From positions 1-40,943 of the forward strand of contig JAEEMK010000014.1 in assembly GCA_016283175.1 (NCBI GenBank): a stretch of 40,943 nucleotides of DNA. The letters are read 5' to 3'. The notes beneath the pieces were generated by a model that was given only the letters and a program-made list of their open reading frames with translations, was not told where the DNA came from and did not search any database. The translations under genes and the position numbers were made by a program. Shown one piece after another: positions 1-8,234 of the stretch. Numbering within the stretch: position 1 is the stretch's first letter; the number at the start of each line of letters is the position of its first letter. The stretch is from Bacteroidales bacterium (GTDB lineage Bacteria > Bacteroidota > Bacteroidia > Bacteroidales > P3).

Positions 1-1
1 A

Positions 2-2530
2 TACGGCTACGACGCCATTGGCCAGTTGCTCCAAAGCACCGACCCGGACGGTTTCCAGACGACATACATATATGACCTGCTCGGCAGACCGACACAGCGC
101 AACCACCCCGATGCGGGACTGACAACGACAGTGTATGACCCGGCAGGAAATGTTGTCAGCCTGACCAACGCCGCAGGTGAAACAATAACGACATCCTATG
201 ATTTTCTCAGACCAACCGCGCGCCACTACTCAAAGTTTCCACAAAACGATGTCCACTATGAATATAATTCAGCTGGACAAATATCAAAAATTCAGGATGG
301 TAGCGGCGAGCAGCTGTTCTTTTACGACGCTTTGGGCAATGTCTCGAAAAATGTTCGTACCTTTGCAGTGCCGTTCTCTAATTATATCTATACGTTTACT
401 ATGGAATACGAATATGACAGCTGGGGGCGTATGCTCAATATGACATACCCCGACGGGGAGGTGGTGAGCTATGGCTATGACCACGGAGGCAACCTCTCGG
501 CGATGTCGGGGACAAAGAACGGCAACAGCTACAATTACATTGACAGGATCTTTTACGACCGCTTCGGCAACCGCAAAATTATCGATTATGGCAATTTAAG
601 CCATACAGAGTACAGCTACGACGACCTTCAGCGGCTGTCGCGCCTGACCTCCACGGTGCGCAACTCCGGCACCGATGTTGTTATACAGAACATCTGCTAC
701 ACATTCGACAATGTCGGAAACATCACAGATGCGGCCAGCAATGCCGCGGCTTTCGGCACATTGGGAGGAGCCTACAGCAACCATTACGTTTACGATGACA
801 TAAACCGACTTACGTATGCATCGCAGTCTTATGGGGCGGGGAGTCTGCTGTATGCCGAATACAGCCCGTCGGGAAGGATGTGCAGCAAGTCGCAGTCATT
901 CGCCGGACAGGATATGGTGTTTGGATACGACAACGGCGACAAGCCACACGCTCCGCGGCGTATCTTTGACAATGGCAGTTCGACACTTCACGACCTGCAG
1001 TGGGATGCTATGGGCAATCTGGCACGTGTCTGCTCTGCCGTCAATGCCGGTGAGGATATGATATCCAGCCGCCATCTTTTCTGGACAGAGGACAACAGGC
1101 TGGTTAATGTGGTCGACGACAAATATTTCAGCTACTACGCCTACGACCACAGCGGCGAGCGGGTCCTGAAAATGACAGGAACGACCACGCTGCTCGACAT
1201 CAACGCTGATTATGCACGATACTTCTCGACGGTGGACAAAACGACACTGTATACGTCGCCATATCTCGTCGCGACAGACAACGGCTACACCAAGCACTAC
1301 TATGCCGGCACGGAACGTCTGTGCGCCAGGACAGGCAACGGCAACCTCAACCATTTGGGGAACTTTATTGAAAACAACCCCGCCATTTCCGAACGTGCGG
1401 ATGATTTGTTCGACGGATGCATCTCTGCAATGGCCGAGAGGACGAACACGGAGAATGAAACCTCAGGAATAACAGGCGTCTGCGATAAGACGCCAGCCGA
1501 ACTTGTGGCAAAGATAGAAGGCCATCCTTTTAGCGTCATTGCCGAAGTGGAAGTCGGAACAAGTGCCTTTGATGTTGCGATGTCTAATTTTTCCTCAATT
1601 ACGCAACAGACAGAAGATGTGTACTATTACCACTCCGACCATCTTGGATCGGCCAGCTGGATCACCGATGCCAACGGCGTCCCTGTCCAGCACCTCCAGT
1701 ATCTGCCTTTCGGAGAAACGTTTGTCAGCCAGCATACTTCCGGCTATGAAGAACGCTTCACTTTCACGGGCAAGGAGAAAGACTCTGAATCAGGGTTTTA
1801 CTACTTTGGGGCACGCTACTATGACTGCGATTTGTCCGGCCTTTTCCTCTCTGTCGACCCGATGGCGGACAAGTATCCGAGTCTGTCACCCTACGCTTAC
1901 TGCGCCTGGAACCCCGTGAAGCTGGTGGATCCAGAAGGAAAAGAAATAGGAGACTACTATGACATAAATGGGAAATACTTAGGATGGGATGGTAAAAAAG
2001 ATGACAACGTATATATTGTGACCCATCAAGAAAGTATTAATAAAATTAAATCTAATAGCAATAATAACCAAACAACTGACACGAAAGAGGTAACTATAGC
2101 GGTTTCTACGAACTATTTTGTTCTGAAACAAGCAGAGAATATTTTGAATTTGACGATAGCTGATAAAGGGGAAAACGAATTTAGTGCATCAATGAGTGGA
2201 TCGCTATCTACTCCAATAAGGAAAGGAAAGGGTAAAAACGGCTTTATGCCAAGTCCTCTCGATCAGACATACCCCTTAACAAGTATACATTCTCATATTT
2301 TCTCAGATGATAAATATGATCATTGGATAGAATATATGAGTTCTGGGAAAGACAAAGATTCTCACACTTTTCAATCGTATGACTTAAATATAATTGTTGG
2401 GCAAAGATGCACTGGCACTGGATATGGTGCTGCATTTTTTGACAGGCAACCCTTGGGCGACGAAAGTGCACATCCTCCTATCTTGACACTCACTCAAGAA
2501 TCGCTGCAAAGAATCACAAAATGGAGATAA
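2..2530 (+). CDS. RHS repeat polymorphic toxin, 3' part
   Basis: The reading frame is open from the first full codon of the window, so the gene starts upstream. About 640 residues are YD/RHS repeats (Y-x-YD-x-x-G-R/N types). These run into the RHS core (about residues 541-646 of the visible part), with HSDHLGS, FTGKEKDSESGFYYFGARYYD and the closing KLVDPEG. RHS repeats are known to form a shell around a C-terminal toxin. The last ~196 residues, after DPEG, are a different AT-rich tip: DYYDINGKYLGWDGKKDDN, then an H-S-H motif (nt 2288-2296) and an S-Y-D about 30 residues later. That pattern loosely resembles the JAB-like metallo-toxin tips of Bacteroidota; this is a guess. The gene just downstream is the natural immunity candidate. 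The base composition falls sharply at the core/tip border (about nt 1940), as expected for swapped tips. Confidence 0.93.
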   Translation, partial: YGYDAIGQLLQSTDPDGFQTTYIYDLLGRPTQRNHPDAGLTTTVYDPAGNVVSLTNAAGETITTSYDFLRPTARHYSKFPQNDVHYEYNSAGQISKIQDGSGEQLFFYDALGNVSKNVRTFAVPFSNYIYTFTMEYEYDSWGRMLNMTYPDGEVVSYGYDHGGNLSAMSGTKNGNSYNYIDRIFYDRFGNRKIIDYGNLSHTEYSYDDLQRLSRLTSTVRNSGTDVVIQNICYTFDNVGNITDAASNAAAFGTLGGAYSNHYVYDDINRLTYASQSYGAGSLLYAEYSPSGRMCSKSQSFAGQDMVFGYDNGDKPHAPRRIFDNGSSTLHDLQWDAMGNLARVCSAVNAGEDMISSRHLFWTEDNRLVNVVDDKYFSYYAYDHSGERVLKMTGTTTLLDINADYARYFSTVDKTTLYTSPYLVATDNGYTKHYYAGTERLCARTGNGNLNHLGNFIENNPAISERADDLFDGCISAMAERTNTENETSGITGVCDKTPAELVAKIEGHPFSVIAEVEVGTSAFDVAMSNFSSITQQTEDVYYYHSDHLGSASWITDANGVPVQHLQYLPFGETFVSQHTSGYEERFTFTGKEKDSESGFYYFGARYYDCDLSGLFLSVDPMADKYPSLSPYAYCAWNPVKLVDPEGKEIGDYYDINGKYLGWDGKKDDNVYIVTHQESINKIKSNSNNNQTTDTKEVTIAVSTNYFVLKQAENILNLTIADKGENEFSASMSGSLSTPIRKGKGKNGFMPSPLDQTYPLTSIHSHIFSDDKYDHWIEYMSSGKDKDSHTFQSYDLNIIVGQRCTGTGYGAAFFDRQPLGDESAHPPILTLTQESLQRITKWR

Positions 2531-2650
2531 ATAAGTTTTGAACTGACGGTTGATGACAGTTTGTTACTAAAAATTATCAAAAAAGCCAAAACATCGTTGC
2601 ACTTTTTTTCATATAAAACTCGAAGTAAGAAACATATTTATTTAGGTAAA

Positions 2651-3268
2651 ATGAAACATACAATCTTTTTCATATTTATTTTTGTTACATCATCCATTCA
2701 CTCTCAAAACATAGATCGTATAGAGGATTATTACGCGCTCTGTAACTCTATCAAGTCGGAGACTGAAATAAAACTTCAAAACTCAATATTTGTTTTGAAC
2801 GGGAAACTGGTTGAAGATATTATAAATGGTCCATATGGATATCTATATTTCCAAAATAAGAATGATGAAGAGGATTCATTGATGTTTTTTCATAGGTGCA
2901 ATTATATGGTTTTTCAAAAAAACAAATATATGTATATGATTGATTGTTTAAGAAAAAATGGATTCTTTACGGGAGGTGAGAGTGATCAATTCAATCAACT
3001 AATTAAAATGCGTTTTTTCATTTATGATAATAATGCAGGAAAATACTACACTTATTCGGCCTTGTTTCCTGTATCCTGGACTATAAACCACAATGAACAG
3101 TTGTTCTTTAATACATCAATTAGAATCACTTCTTTAACCGAGGATAATTATATGATGTCTATATCCACATATGGTCGCTATTGGAGTTTCAATATCGAAG
3201 GTAATAATACAAAAAAAATAAAAAGAAAGTTGATAAAAAAACACAAGAAATTATATGGGCATTTTTAA
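2651..3268 (+). CDS. Predicted exported protein, candidate RHS immunity
   Basis: A 205-aa protein of unknown family. The frame opens further upstream, but the ATG at 2651 gives a clean signal peptide (MKHTIFFIFIFVTSSIHSQ), so I chose it. The gene starts 120 bp after the RHS stop and is as AT-rich as the RHS tip, unlike the rest of the RHS gene. No domain was recognised; the mature part is rich in aromatic and charged residues. By position it could neutralise the upstream toxin tip, and a signal peptide would place it in the periplasm or outer envelope. Function is inferred from context only. Confidence 0.65.
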   Translation: MKHTIFFIFIFVTSSIHSQNIDRIEDYYALCNSIKSETEIKLQNSIFVLNGKLVEDIINGPYGYLYFQNKNDEEDSLMFFHRCNYMVFQKNKYMYMIDCLRKNGFFTGGESDQFNQLIKMRFFIYDNNAGKYYTYSALFPVSWTINHNEQLFFNTSIRITSLTEDNYMMSISTYGRYWSFNIEGNNTKKIKRKLIKKHKKLYGHF

Positions 3269-3326
3269 GTATGACGTATTAAGAATCCCCAAAGCACTCA
3301 GCAATTATGAAAAAAACGCTAAACAA

Positions 3327-3390
3327 CCCGTTGCGGTGGATCTGTGCTCCGCCACAACTTATTATCAGGATTTCCAAATCCGCATAACTA
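3327..3390 (+). repeat. 64-bp intergenic repeat, copy 1
   Basis: This matches 4909-4972 at 58 of 64 positions by eye. It contains GGATCTGTGCTCC and CAGGATTTCCAAATCCGC in both copies. It lies 58 bp after the first candidate immunity gene; the other copy lies 48 bp after the second. The shared placement suggests a cassette-boundary sequence left by duplication or tip acquisition. Confidence 0.8.
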
Positions 3391-3505
3391 ATCCATATAA
3401 AGGTTAAAGGTTATAGTTTAAGGGTTAATGACCTGTCGCATCTGACGTTTTGCCTATTTCACAATAAAACAACCCGTCTCGCGTTATGTCAATAAATTCA
3501 ATGCT

Positions 3506-4387
3506 TTGCAAAAACCAGGGAACATAATATACCAGTATACGCCAGCCTTCGGAAATACCGAAAACGACTGTTTTGGGAATTTGCAAAATATTGATAATCA
3601 ATATCTGTGTTTTTGCAAAACCCTTTCATACTTCACGGGCAAAGAAAAGGACTCAGAAACAGGATTTTACTACTTCGGCGCACGCTATTATGACTGCGAT
3701 TTATCCGGCCTGTTTTTGAGTGTTGACCCGATGTCGGACAGGTATCCAAGCCTGTCGCCTTATGCCTATTGCGCCTGGAACCCGGTAAAGCTAGTGGATC
3801 CAGATGGGAGAATTATTAAGCCCGCACCAGGGTCTTCTTCAACATTTGTAAATAATCTATCTAATGCAATTTCATACCTGAAAAATAACGGGGCAGGAAC
3901 TATCCTAAACCAATTAGACAATTTGCCACTAATTATTTATGTTTCTGAAATTCCTTATCAGGATGCTCAAATTGGCAAAACTCGGACCAACTCTTCAAAA
4001 TTAACTATATATTGGTGTCCAAATGCAGCCTTATATACAACAAACGATGTTATATTATCACCAGCCACTGTGTTAAATCACGAATTTGATCATATGCTGC
4101 AAGGCATTATCAATCCAAATACGAAAGCTCGAGATAGACAAGAACCAGATAATCAATACGGTAATCTGGAAGAACGCAGAGTAATAACTGGTAGTGAACA
4201 GGAAACTGCGATTATGTTGGGCGAGATAACACCTTGGCAAAAAACACGTGAGGATCACAATGGTGGTACTTGCTGGGTGGAATCTCCTGATTTGTCCGAA
4301 GTGACAATCCCATACAGAGTAACATATCCTAATGTATGTACAACTAAATCAACCTTTATTGTAACACCAAAAACAGACACAGAATGA
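3506..4387 (+). CDS. Orphan RHS tip with HExxH zincin-like toxin
   Basis: The first ~40 codons are not RHS-like and the frame has only a TTG start; they contain a 17-bp palindrome (3588-3604), so they are probably not real coding sequence. From about nt 3631 the frame suddenly enters the last ~60 residues of an RHS core (FTGKEKDSETGFYYFGARYYD to KLVDPDG). These are nearly identical in protein to the upstream RHS core but differ at many synonymous sites. A ~190-residue tip follows with L-N-H-E-F-D-H (HExxH, residues 192-196; nt 4079-4093). Downstream glutamates in NLEERRVITGSEQET and MLGE could supply a third zinc ligand. The arrangement resembles M91/NleD-like zincins, which is inference. The likely role is a silent tip cassette that can recombine into the full-length gene through the shared core. 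The stop overlaps the next start (ATGA). Confidence 0.75.
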   Translation: MQKPGNIIYQYTPAFGNTENDCFGNLQNIDNQYLCFCKTLSYFTGKEKDSETGFYYFGARYYDCDLSGLFLSVDPMSDRYPSLSPYAYCAWNPVKLVDPDGRIIKPAPGSSSTFVNNLSNAISYLKNNGAGTILNQLDNLPLIIYVSEIPYQDAQIGKTRTNSSKLTIYWCPNAALYTTNDVILSPATVLNHEFDHMLQGIINPNTKARDRQEPDNQYGNLEERRVITGSEQETAIMLGEITPWQKTREDHNGGTCWVESPDLSEVTIPYRVTYPNVCTTKSTFIVTPKTDTE

Positions 4388-4860
4388 AAAGTATTAGTAA
4401 ATCACTATGCTTGTGCATCTTAACCACTTTTGCCACGTTGTTTGGTTTGCAATTGTCAAAATATTGCAACAAAGATACACAAATCTCTAACAATGCAAAA
4501 AAAAACGGTTATATAAAAGCTGTAATTCTTTATGCTGGCTTTGATACAGACACGCCTTTTTCAGTATCACCAGAAAAGTTTGATATGTGGTATGGAGACA
4601 CCTCTATCGTTATGGTAACTATAAACAATCCTCGTCAAATTGTTTTTATTGATTCTATTATCAATTGTGGAGAGCCTGTAAATTCCGGAGTCATTGATAC
4701 TCGATGCAGAATTACTATTACAAAGATAGAGAATAAACTTTGCTTAACTGATAGTTTTTATTTGAGTCCAACACTTATTTTCCACAAGAATAACGGTGTG
4801 TTGTTAAAAAACAACGAAAATACACAAAAGGCAATACAAAGCATCATATTCAATAGTTGA
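4384..4860 (+). CDS. Predicted exported protein, candidate immunity to zincin tip
   Basis: A 158-aa protein whose ATG overlaps the stop of the orphan toxin by 4 nt, a sign of translational coupling and the usual toxin-immunity layout. The N-terminus (about residues 6-23) is a hydrophobic signal or anchor segment, followed by a Lys/Asn-rich linker and a compact domain with several beta-strand-like stretches. No family was recognised. It is AT-rich like the tip before it. Immunity function is inferred from coupling and position; the hydrophobic N-terminus implies action outside the cytoplasm or at the membrane. Confidence 0.7.
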   Translation: MKSISKSLCLCILTTFATLFGLQLSKYCNKDTQISNNAKKNGYIKAVILYAGFDTDTPFSVSPEKFDMWYGDTSIVMVTINNPRQIVFIDSIINCGEPVNSGVIDTRCRITITKIENKLCLTDSFYLSPTLIFHKNNGVLLKNNENTQKAIQSIIFNS

Positions 4861-4908
4861 TTAGAATCAAAAAAAGGAAAAACCGTCGCGTCGGGTGTTC
4901 CTGATGCG

Positions 4909-4972
4909 CCCGTTGTGGCGGATCTGTGCTCCTCCACATATTATTATCAGGATTTCCAAATCCGCAAAACTA
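4909..4972 (+). repeat. 64-bp intergenic repeat, copy 2
   Basis: Second copy of the sequence at 3327-3390, with six differences by eye. It ends the second toxin/immunity cassette and lies just before the palindromic terminator that separates this locus from the minus-strand peptidase genes. Confidence 0.8.
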
Positions 4973-4999
4973 TAATTCCAGTTAAAAGTACAATATTAC

Positions 5000-5029
5000 A
5001 AAAGGCAGCCTGATATCAGGCTGCCTTTT
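5000..5029. terminator. Bidirectional terminator, 30-bp perfect palindrome
   Basis: The sequence AAAAGGCAGCCTGAT plus its exact reverse complement forms a GC-rich stem flanked by A and T runs, so a U tract follows the stem in either direction. It sits between the converging plus-strand cassette and the minus-strand peptidase. Confidence 0.85.
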
Positions 5030-5052
5030 GTATTATTGATGTCGGATTTCAA

Positions 5053-6279
5053 TTACTTGATGCCGAGTTTTGACTTGATGTTGGCGGGGATGGCGTCCTT
5101 GTGGACCACGATGTTGATGGTTTTGTAGCGCACGAATGCCTTGCTGCAGAAGAAGTTGCCGCCGAACTCGCCGTTGTATTTACCCCAGCTGTTCTTGACC
5201 ATATAGTACTCGTTGCCCATCTGATCCTTGGCTTTGCCGTAAATCAGCATACCGTGGTCGTCGGTGGTCTCCCAGTTGTCGTAGGCTTGCTGGCGCTCCT
5301 GTTGGGTGACCCAGCGCTGCGGTGTGGGATGCTTGGCGGCCTCGTCGGCAATCTCGCCGGCCTTCATACCGCTCCATTTGGCCTGGTCGCTGCCAACGCC
5401 GCTCTTGGGTGCCTCGGTGGCGGGCAGGACGGCGAAGCCCTGACGGCTGTAGCGGAAACCAGTCTCGCTGACGTCGGAACCCCAGGCAACGGTGTAGCCG
5501 TTGTCGATGGCATAGTCGAAGATGTCCATAAACTCATCGATGGGAACATTGTAGCTCTGACCCCAGCGCCAGTTGTCCTGTATTTCGATAACAAACTGCT
5601 GATAGAAGGGATGGTGCGAGAAGCTGGTGATGCTCACATAGTCGTCGGGGTTCAGACCCAGGCTTTCGCCGAAGCTCTTCGGGGTGTATTGTGCGCCCTT
5701 GTAGTTGAACTTCTCGGGAATCTTGCCAAGATAGATTTCGTGTACGGCAGCGATGGCTTTCATCCAAAGGGGCTGGCCGTCGGGGCTGCTCTGCAGTTTT
5801 TTGAGCTTGCCTTTGGCCACAGCTTCGACCATCACGTCGGTGAGGGCCGAAAGCTCGGTGTGGTTCGAAAGGGTGTCACCATACATAGCACCGGCGGGCA
5901 TAACCTCGTCGGGTACCATACCGTAGTTGCGCAGACAGTAGATAACGTCGTTGAAGGCACCGCCCTGGCTGAAGCTGACGTCGCCGTGGGTGCGCACTGC
6001 GGCAGCGGCACGGTCGTTGTAGGTCTTCTCGACAACATACATCTCGCTCAGGTCGTACTCGCCTTTGCCCATACGAAGCAACTCGGCTTCAAGGAAGGCA
6101 ATACCGCTGTAGCTCCAGCAGGTACCGGCGTTGTTCTGGTTCTTGACAGAGGTGATGGGGATAACCTTGACGGTGTCGAATTTGTATCCCTCTTCTGCGG
6201 GTTTCTTCTTTTCGGGTTTCTTGGCCGAAACGGTGGCGCAAATTGCGATAGCGCCAAGGATTGCAAAAAGTTTCTTCAT
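5053..6279 (-). CDS. Secreted C1-family (bleomycin hydrolase-like) cysteine peptidase
   Basis: A 408-aa protein with a signal peptide (MKKLFAILGAIAICATVSA). Papain-fold catalytic elements are visible in order: the oxyanion Gln in KNQNNAGTCWS with Cys54, His342 in DDHGMLIYG, and Asn363 in KNSWGKYNG. The large insertions between Cys and His are typical of the C1B aminopeptidase C/bleomycin hydrolase branch rather than compact papains. It lies in tandem with a second C1 peptidase on the same strand, 195 bp downstream of it, with its own promoter. As an exported protein it probably trims peptides in the periplasm or at the surface. The catalytic set is complete; the substrate is unknown. Confidence 0.93.
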   Translation of the reverse strand: MKKLFAILGAIAICATVSAKKPEKKKPAEEGYKFDTVKVIPITSVKNQNNAGTCWSYSGIAFLEAELLRMGKGEYDLSEMYVVEKTYNDRAAAAVRTHGDVSFSQGGAFNDVIYCLRNYGMVPDEVMPAGAMYGDTLSNHTELSALTDVMVEAVAKGKLKKLQSSPDGQPLWMKAIAAVHEIYLGKIPEKFNYKGAQYTPKSFGESLGLNPDDYVSITSFSHHPFYQQFVIEIQDNWRWGQSYNVPIDEFMDIFDYAIDNGYTVAWGSDVSETGFRYSRQGFAVLPATEAPKSGVGSDQAKWSGMKAGEIADEAAKHPTPQRWVTQQERQQAYDNWETTDDHGMLIYGKAKDQMGNEYYMVKNSWGKYNGEFGGNFFCSKAFVRYKTINIVVHKDAIPANIKSKLGIK

Positions 6280-6325
6280 TGATTTATAAATATTTATTGT
6301 ATTATTTGTTTTTTTTATCGCGATG

Positions 6326-6333
6326 CAAAGATA
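6326..6333 (-). promoter_or_regulatory. TAnnTTTG -7 box for the C1 peptidase
   Basis: On the minus strand this reads TATCTTTG, an exact match to the Bacteroidota -7 consensus, 46 bp upstream of the ATG at 6279. No good TTTG lies 19 bp further upstream. Confidence 0.6.
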
Positions 6334-6350
6334 GTAAAAAAAAATAAATT

Positions 6351-6467
6351 GTTAATTTGTTAATTTGTTAATGTGTTAATGGACTTTAACCTTAACCTTA
6401 ACCGGCTGCCGAACAAACGAATTGCAGGATTGATACTAAGGTTAAAGTTAAGGTTAAAGTTAAAACC
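6351..6467. repeat. GTTAAT tandem units and GTTAAG inverted array
   Basis: From 6351 to 6380 there are 8-nt units (GTTAATTT twice, GTTAATGT, GTTAAT). Then 6384-6402 is made of CTTTAACC/CTTAACC units, and 6438-6465 carries the complementary AAGGTTAAAGTT units. The two blocks could fold into an imperfect stem around GGCTGCCG. A related element, also with CGGCTGC between the arms, lies at 23834-23905. Confidence 0.7.
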
Positions 6468-6474
6468 AAATCCG

Positions 6475-7902
6475 TTATTCTTCCGGTGCGAACATCGGGT
6501 CCCAGGCGGGCAGAAGTATGGGCTTCTGCGAAAGCAGGGCACGGATGTTGGCGGGGATATATTTCTCTTCCAGCACCACGCGGAACATATACTCGTTGAA
6601 CCAGTCGTTGGTCATAATCAGGTTGCCCTGATAGCCGTAGTTGGGACCCCAGCTGTTCTCCACCATCCATTTCAGCGGCTTGCCGTCCTTATCGAGGTCG
6701 ACGGCGCACAGCGTCATAGCGTGGCTTGAGCCACTGGCGAAGGTGCTGACACGCTGTTTTTTGTCCATACCGAAGGTTGTGCCCATCAGCGAGCCGTAGT
6801 CGAAGTTGTTGGGGTCCATAAAGCCCTTGTCGCGGTCGAGGAACTTGCCTACGTCGCAGCTGAAATACATCATCGTGCTATCCTTGATGCTGGCGATGCA
6901 CATCGGCGCTATCTCGTTCATCGGCAGGTTGATGTAGCGCCAGTTCTGGCCGTCGTATACGTGTCGGTCGTACTGGATTTCATACACCTTGTAGTATTCG
7001 CGGGTGGGGTCGTTCATAACCATATAGTACTTCGAGAAGTCGGTCTTGGCATATTTCTCGTAGAACGACATCGGCGTGTAACTCTCGGTGCTTACCACTT
7101 CGCCCTTGGCGTTGCGATGGGTCCAGGTGAACTCGGCCGGCGGCTCGCCCATCGTCAGGGCCAGCATACGGTAGATGGTGCCCAGCATCTCGGTCTTGCG
7201 GCTTTCCAGCTTGGCAGGTGTGGTGCCTTTGGCGGCAGCCAACTCGCGCAGCTCGAGGCCGAACTCGCGCAGCTTGAGGCTCAACAGGTTGCTGATGCTC
7301 GATGTGTTGTTGGTGTTGTAGGTCTCGGGCATAACGTCGCTTGGCACAAGGCCGTATTTCTCCACCAGGTTGGCGATGCCGGTGAACTGGCCGCCGTCGC
7401 CGATGGGATTTTTGAACAGCCACTCCACTTCCTGGTCGGTCATAGGTTTCTTATAGGTGTCGATAATGGCCTGCAGGAACAGGTTGCTCTTCTCCAGCTG
7501 GTCGTAGAAGAAGGTGTAGGCCTGCGAGAACTGGAAGTCGGCGGGCAGGTTGTGCTGACGTATGGCCTTGTTGCGCATCACGTTCATACCGGTGAACATC
7601 CAGCAGCGGCCGCTCGATTTCTGGTCGGTGACGGCCTTGCTGACCACGCGGTTGCTGAAGTGCGAGTCGAACTTGGTGGCGTTCTCATAGTTCATTGCCA
7701 GTTTTGCGGGGCTCTGGTTGACAAGGATGTTGCGCATTGCCTTGTCGCTTGCGCTGCCACTGTAGGATTTCTTGATTTGCTGCATCATCTCGGACGTGAT
7801 GCCGCCGTTGTTTGTCTGCTGCGCCGGCTTGTTTTTCTGAGCCGTTGCTGCTCCCGAAAGCAGCATTGCAGTCATTGCAAATACTAAATATTTCTTTGTC
7901 AT
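6475..7902 (-). CDS. Secreted PepC/bleomycin hydrolase-like peptidase (C1B)
   Basis: A 475-aa protein with a signal peptide (cleavage near AATAQ). Catalytic motifs: DQKSSGRCWMF with Cys100, SSHAMTLCAVD with His394, and MVENSWG with Asn416. Length and motif wording match aminopeptidase C/bleomycin hydrolase, usually a cytosolic hexameric aminopeptidase; the signal peptide marks this as an exported Bacteroidota version. The C-terminal tail (IPANIRALLSQKPILLPAWDPMFAPEE) extends past the catalytic Asn. In cytosolic PepC the C-terminus enters the active site and sets aminopeptidase specificity; whether this tail does so is untested. It lies upstream of the second C1 peptidase on the same strand. 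Confidence 0.94.
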   Translation of the reverse strand: MTKKYLVFAMTAMLLSGAATAQKNKPAQQTNNGGITSEMMQQIKKSYSGSASDKAMRNILVNQSPAKLAMNYENATKFDSHFSNRVVSKAVTDQKSSGRCWMFTGMNVMRNKAIRQHNLPADFQFSQAYTFFYDQLEKSNLFLQAIIDTYKKPMTDQEVEWLFKNPIGDGGQFTGIANLVEKYGLVPSDVMPETYNTNNTSSISNLLSLKLREFGLELRELAAAKGTTPAKLESRKTEMLGTIYRMLALTMGEPPAEFTWTHRNAKGEVVSTESYTPMSFYEKYAKTDFSKYYMVMNDPTREYYKVYEIQYDRHVYDGQNWRYINLPMNEIAPMCIASIKDSTMMYFSCDVGKFLDRDKGFMDPNNFDYGSLMGTTFGMDKKQRVSTFASGSSHAMTLCAVDLDKDGKPLKWMVENSWGPNYGYQGNLIMTNDWFNEYMFRVVLEEKYIPANIRALLSQKPILLPAWDPMFAPEE

Positions 7903-8159
7903 ATAGTTGGTGTTTTTGATTTTTATAATATAATTGTCCGTTTTAATATAATTTTATGTTAAACGAGGATTATGCAGTTTTATTGTTTAGAACGAAAAAT
8001 ACATTTTTTGCTGCCTGAAAAAACGAAAGCATTTCGGGATTGTTAATTCTTGTTAATTTTTAGCCTAAATGACTTATTATACTGAAATTCAGAGAAATAA
8101 GCAAAAATGAGGATAATGCCATAACATACTCATTATTAGGACTTAAAGTGACCTTCAAA
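7903..8159. other. AT-rich intergenic region
   Basis: This stretch upstream of the PepC-like gene is AT-rich and holds the leader and promoter region of that gene. I found no exact TAnnTTTG/TTTG pair and no credible small gene. The TGTAC repeat element begins at 8160. Confidence 0.5.
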
Positions 8160-8199
8160 GGCATATGTACAGTATATGTACAGTATTTGTACATATGCC
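8160..8199. repeat. Short TGTAC repeat element (40 bp)
   Basis: It starts with GGCATATGTACA and ends with the exact complement TGTACATATGCC. Inside are the 11-nt units TATGTACAGTA (twice) and a TTTGTAC variant. It has the same ends and units as the larger hairpin at 36410-36508. It lies between the 3' end of the Fur-family gene and the promoter region of the PepC-like gene. Confidence 0.85.
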
Positions 8200-8234
8200 T
8201 ACGAAAGTACTGGGAAAAAATGGTTAAGAAACTG

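Noticed and set aside
3269..3505. Insertion sequence between the RHS cassettes
   Set aside because: No transposase fragment, terminal inverted repeats or target duplication were seen; only the 64-bp repeat and a low-complexity tract are present.
3506..3630. Genuine N-terminus for the orphan RHS gene
   Set aside because: The only starts are TTG-type, the peptide is not RHS-like, and the DNA contains a 17-bp palindrome and repeated TTTGCAAAA, so it looks like a non-coding junction.
5101..6282. 393-codon open frame on the plus strand opposite the C1 peptidase
   Set aside because: It is a mirror frame of a gene with complete catalytic motifs; its product is low-complexity Val/Ala/Gly without any family signature. 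The same applies to 6961-7887 (plus) and 12607-13818 (minus, opposite guaB).
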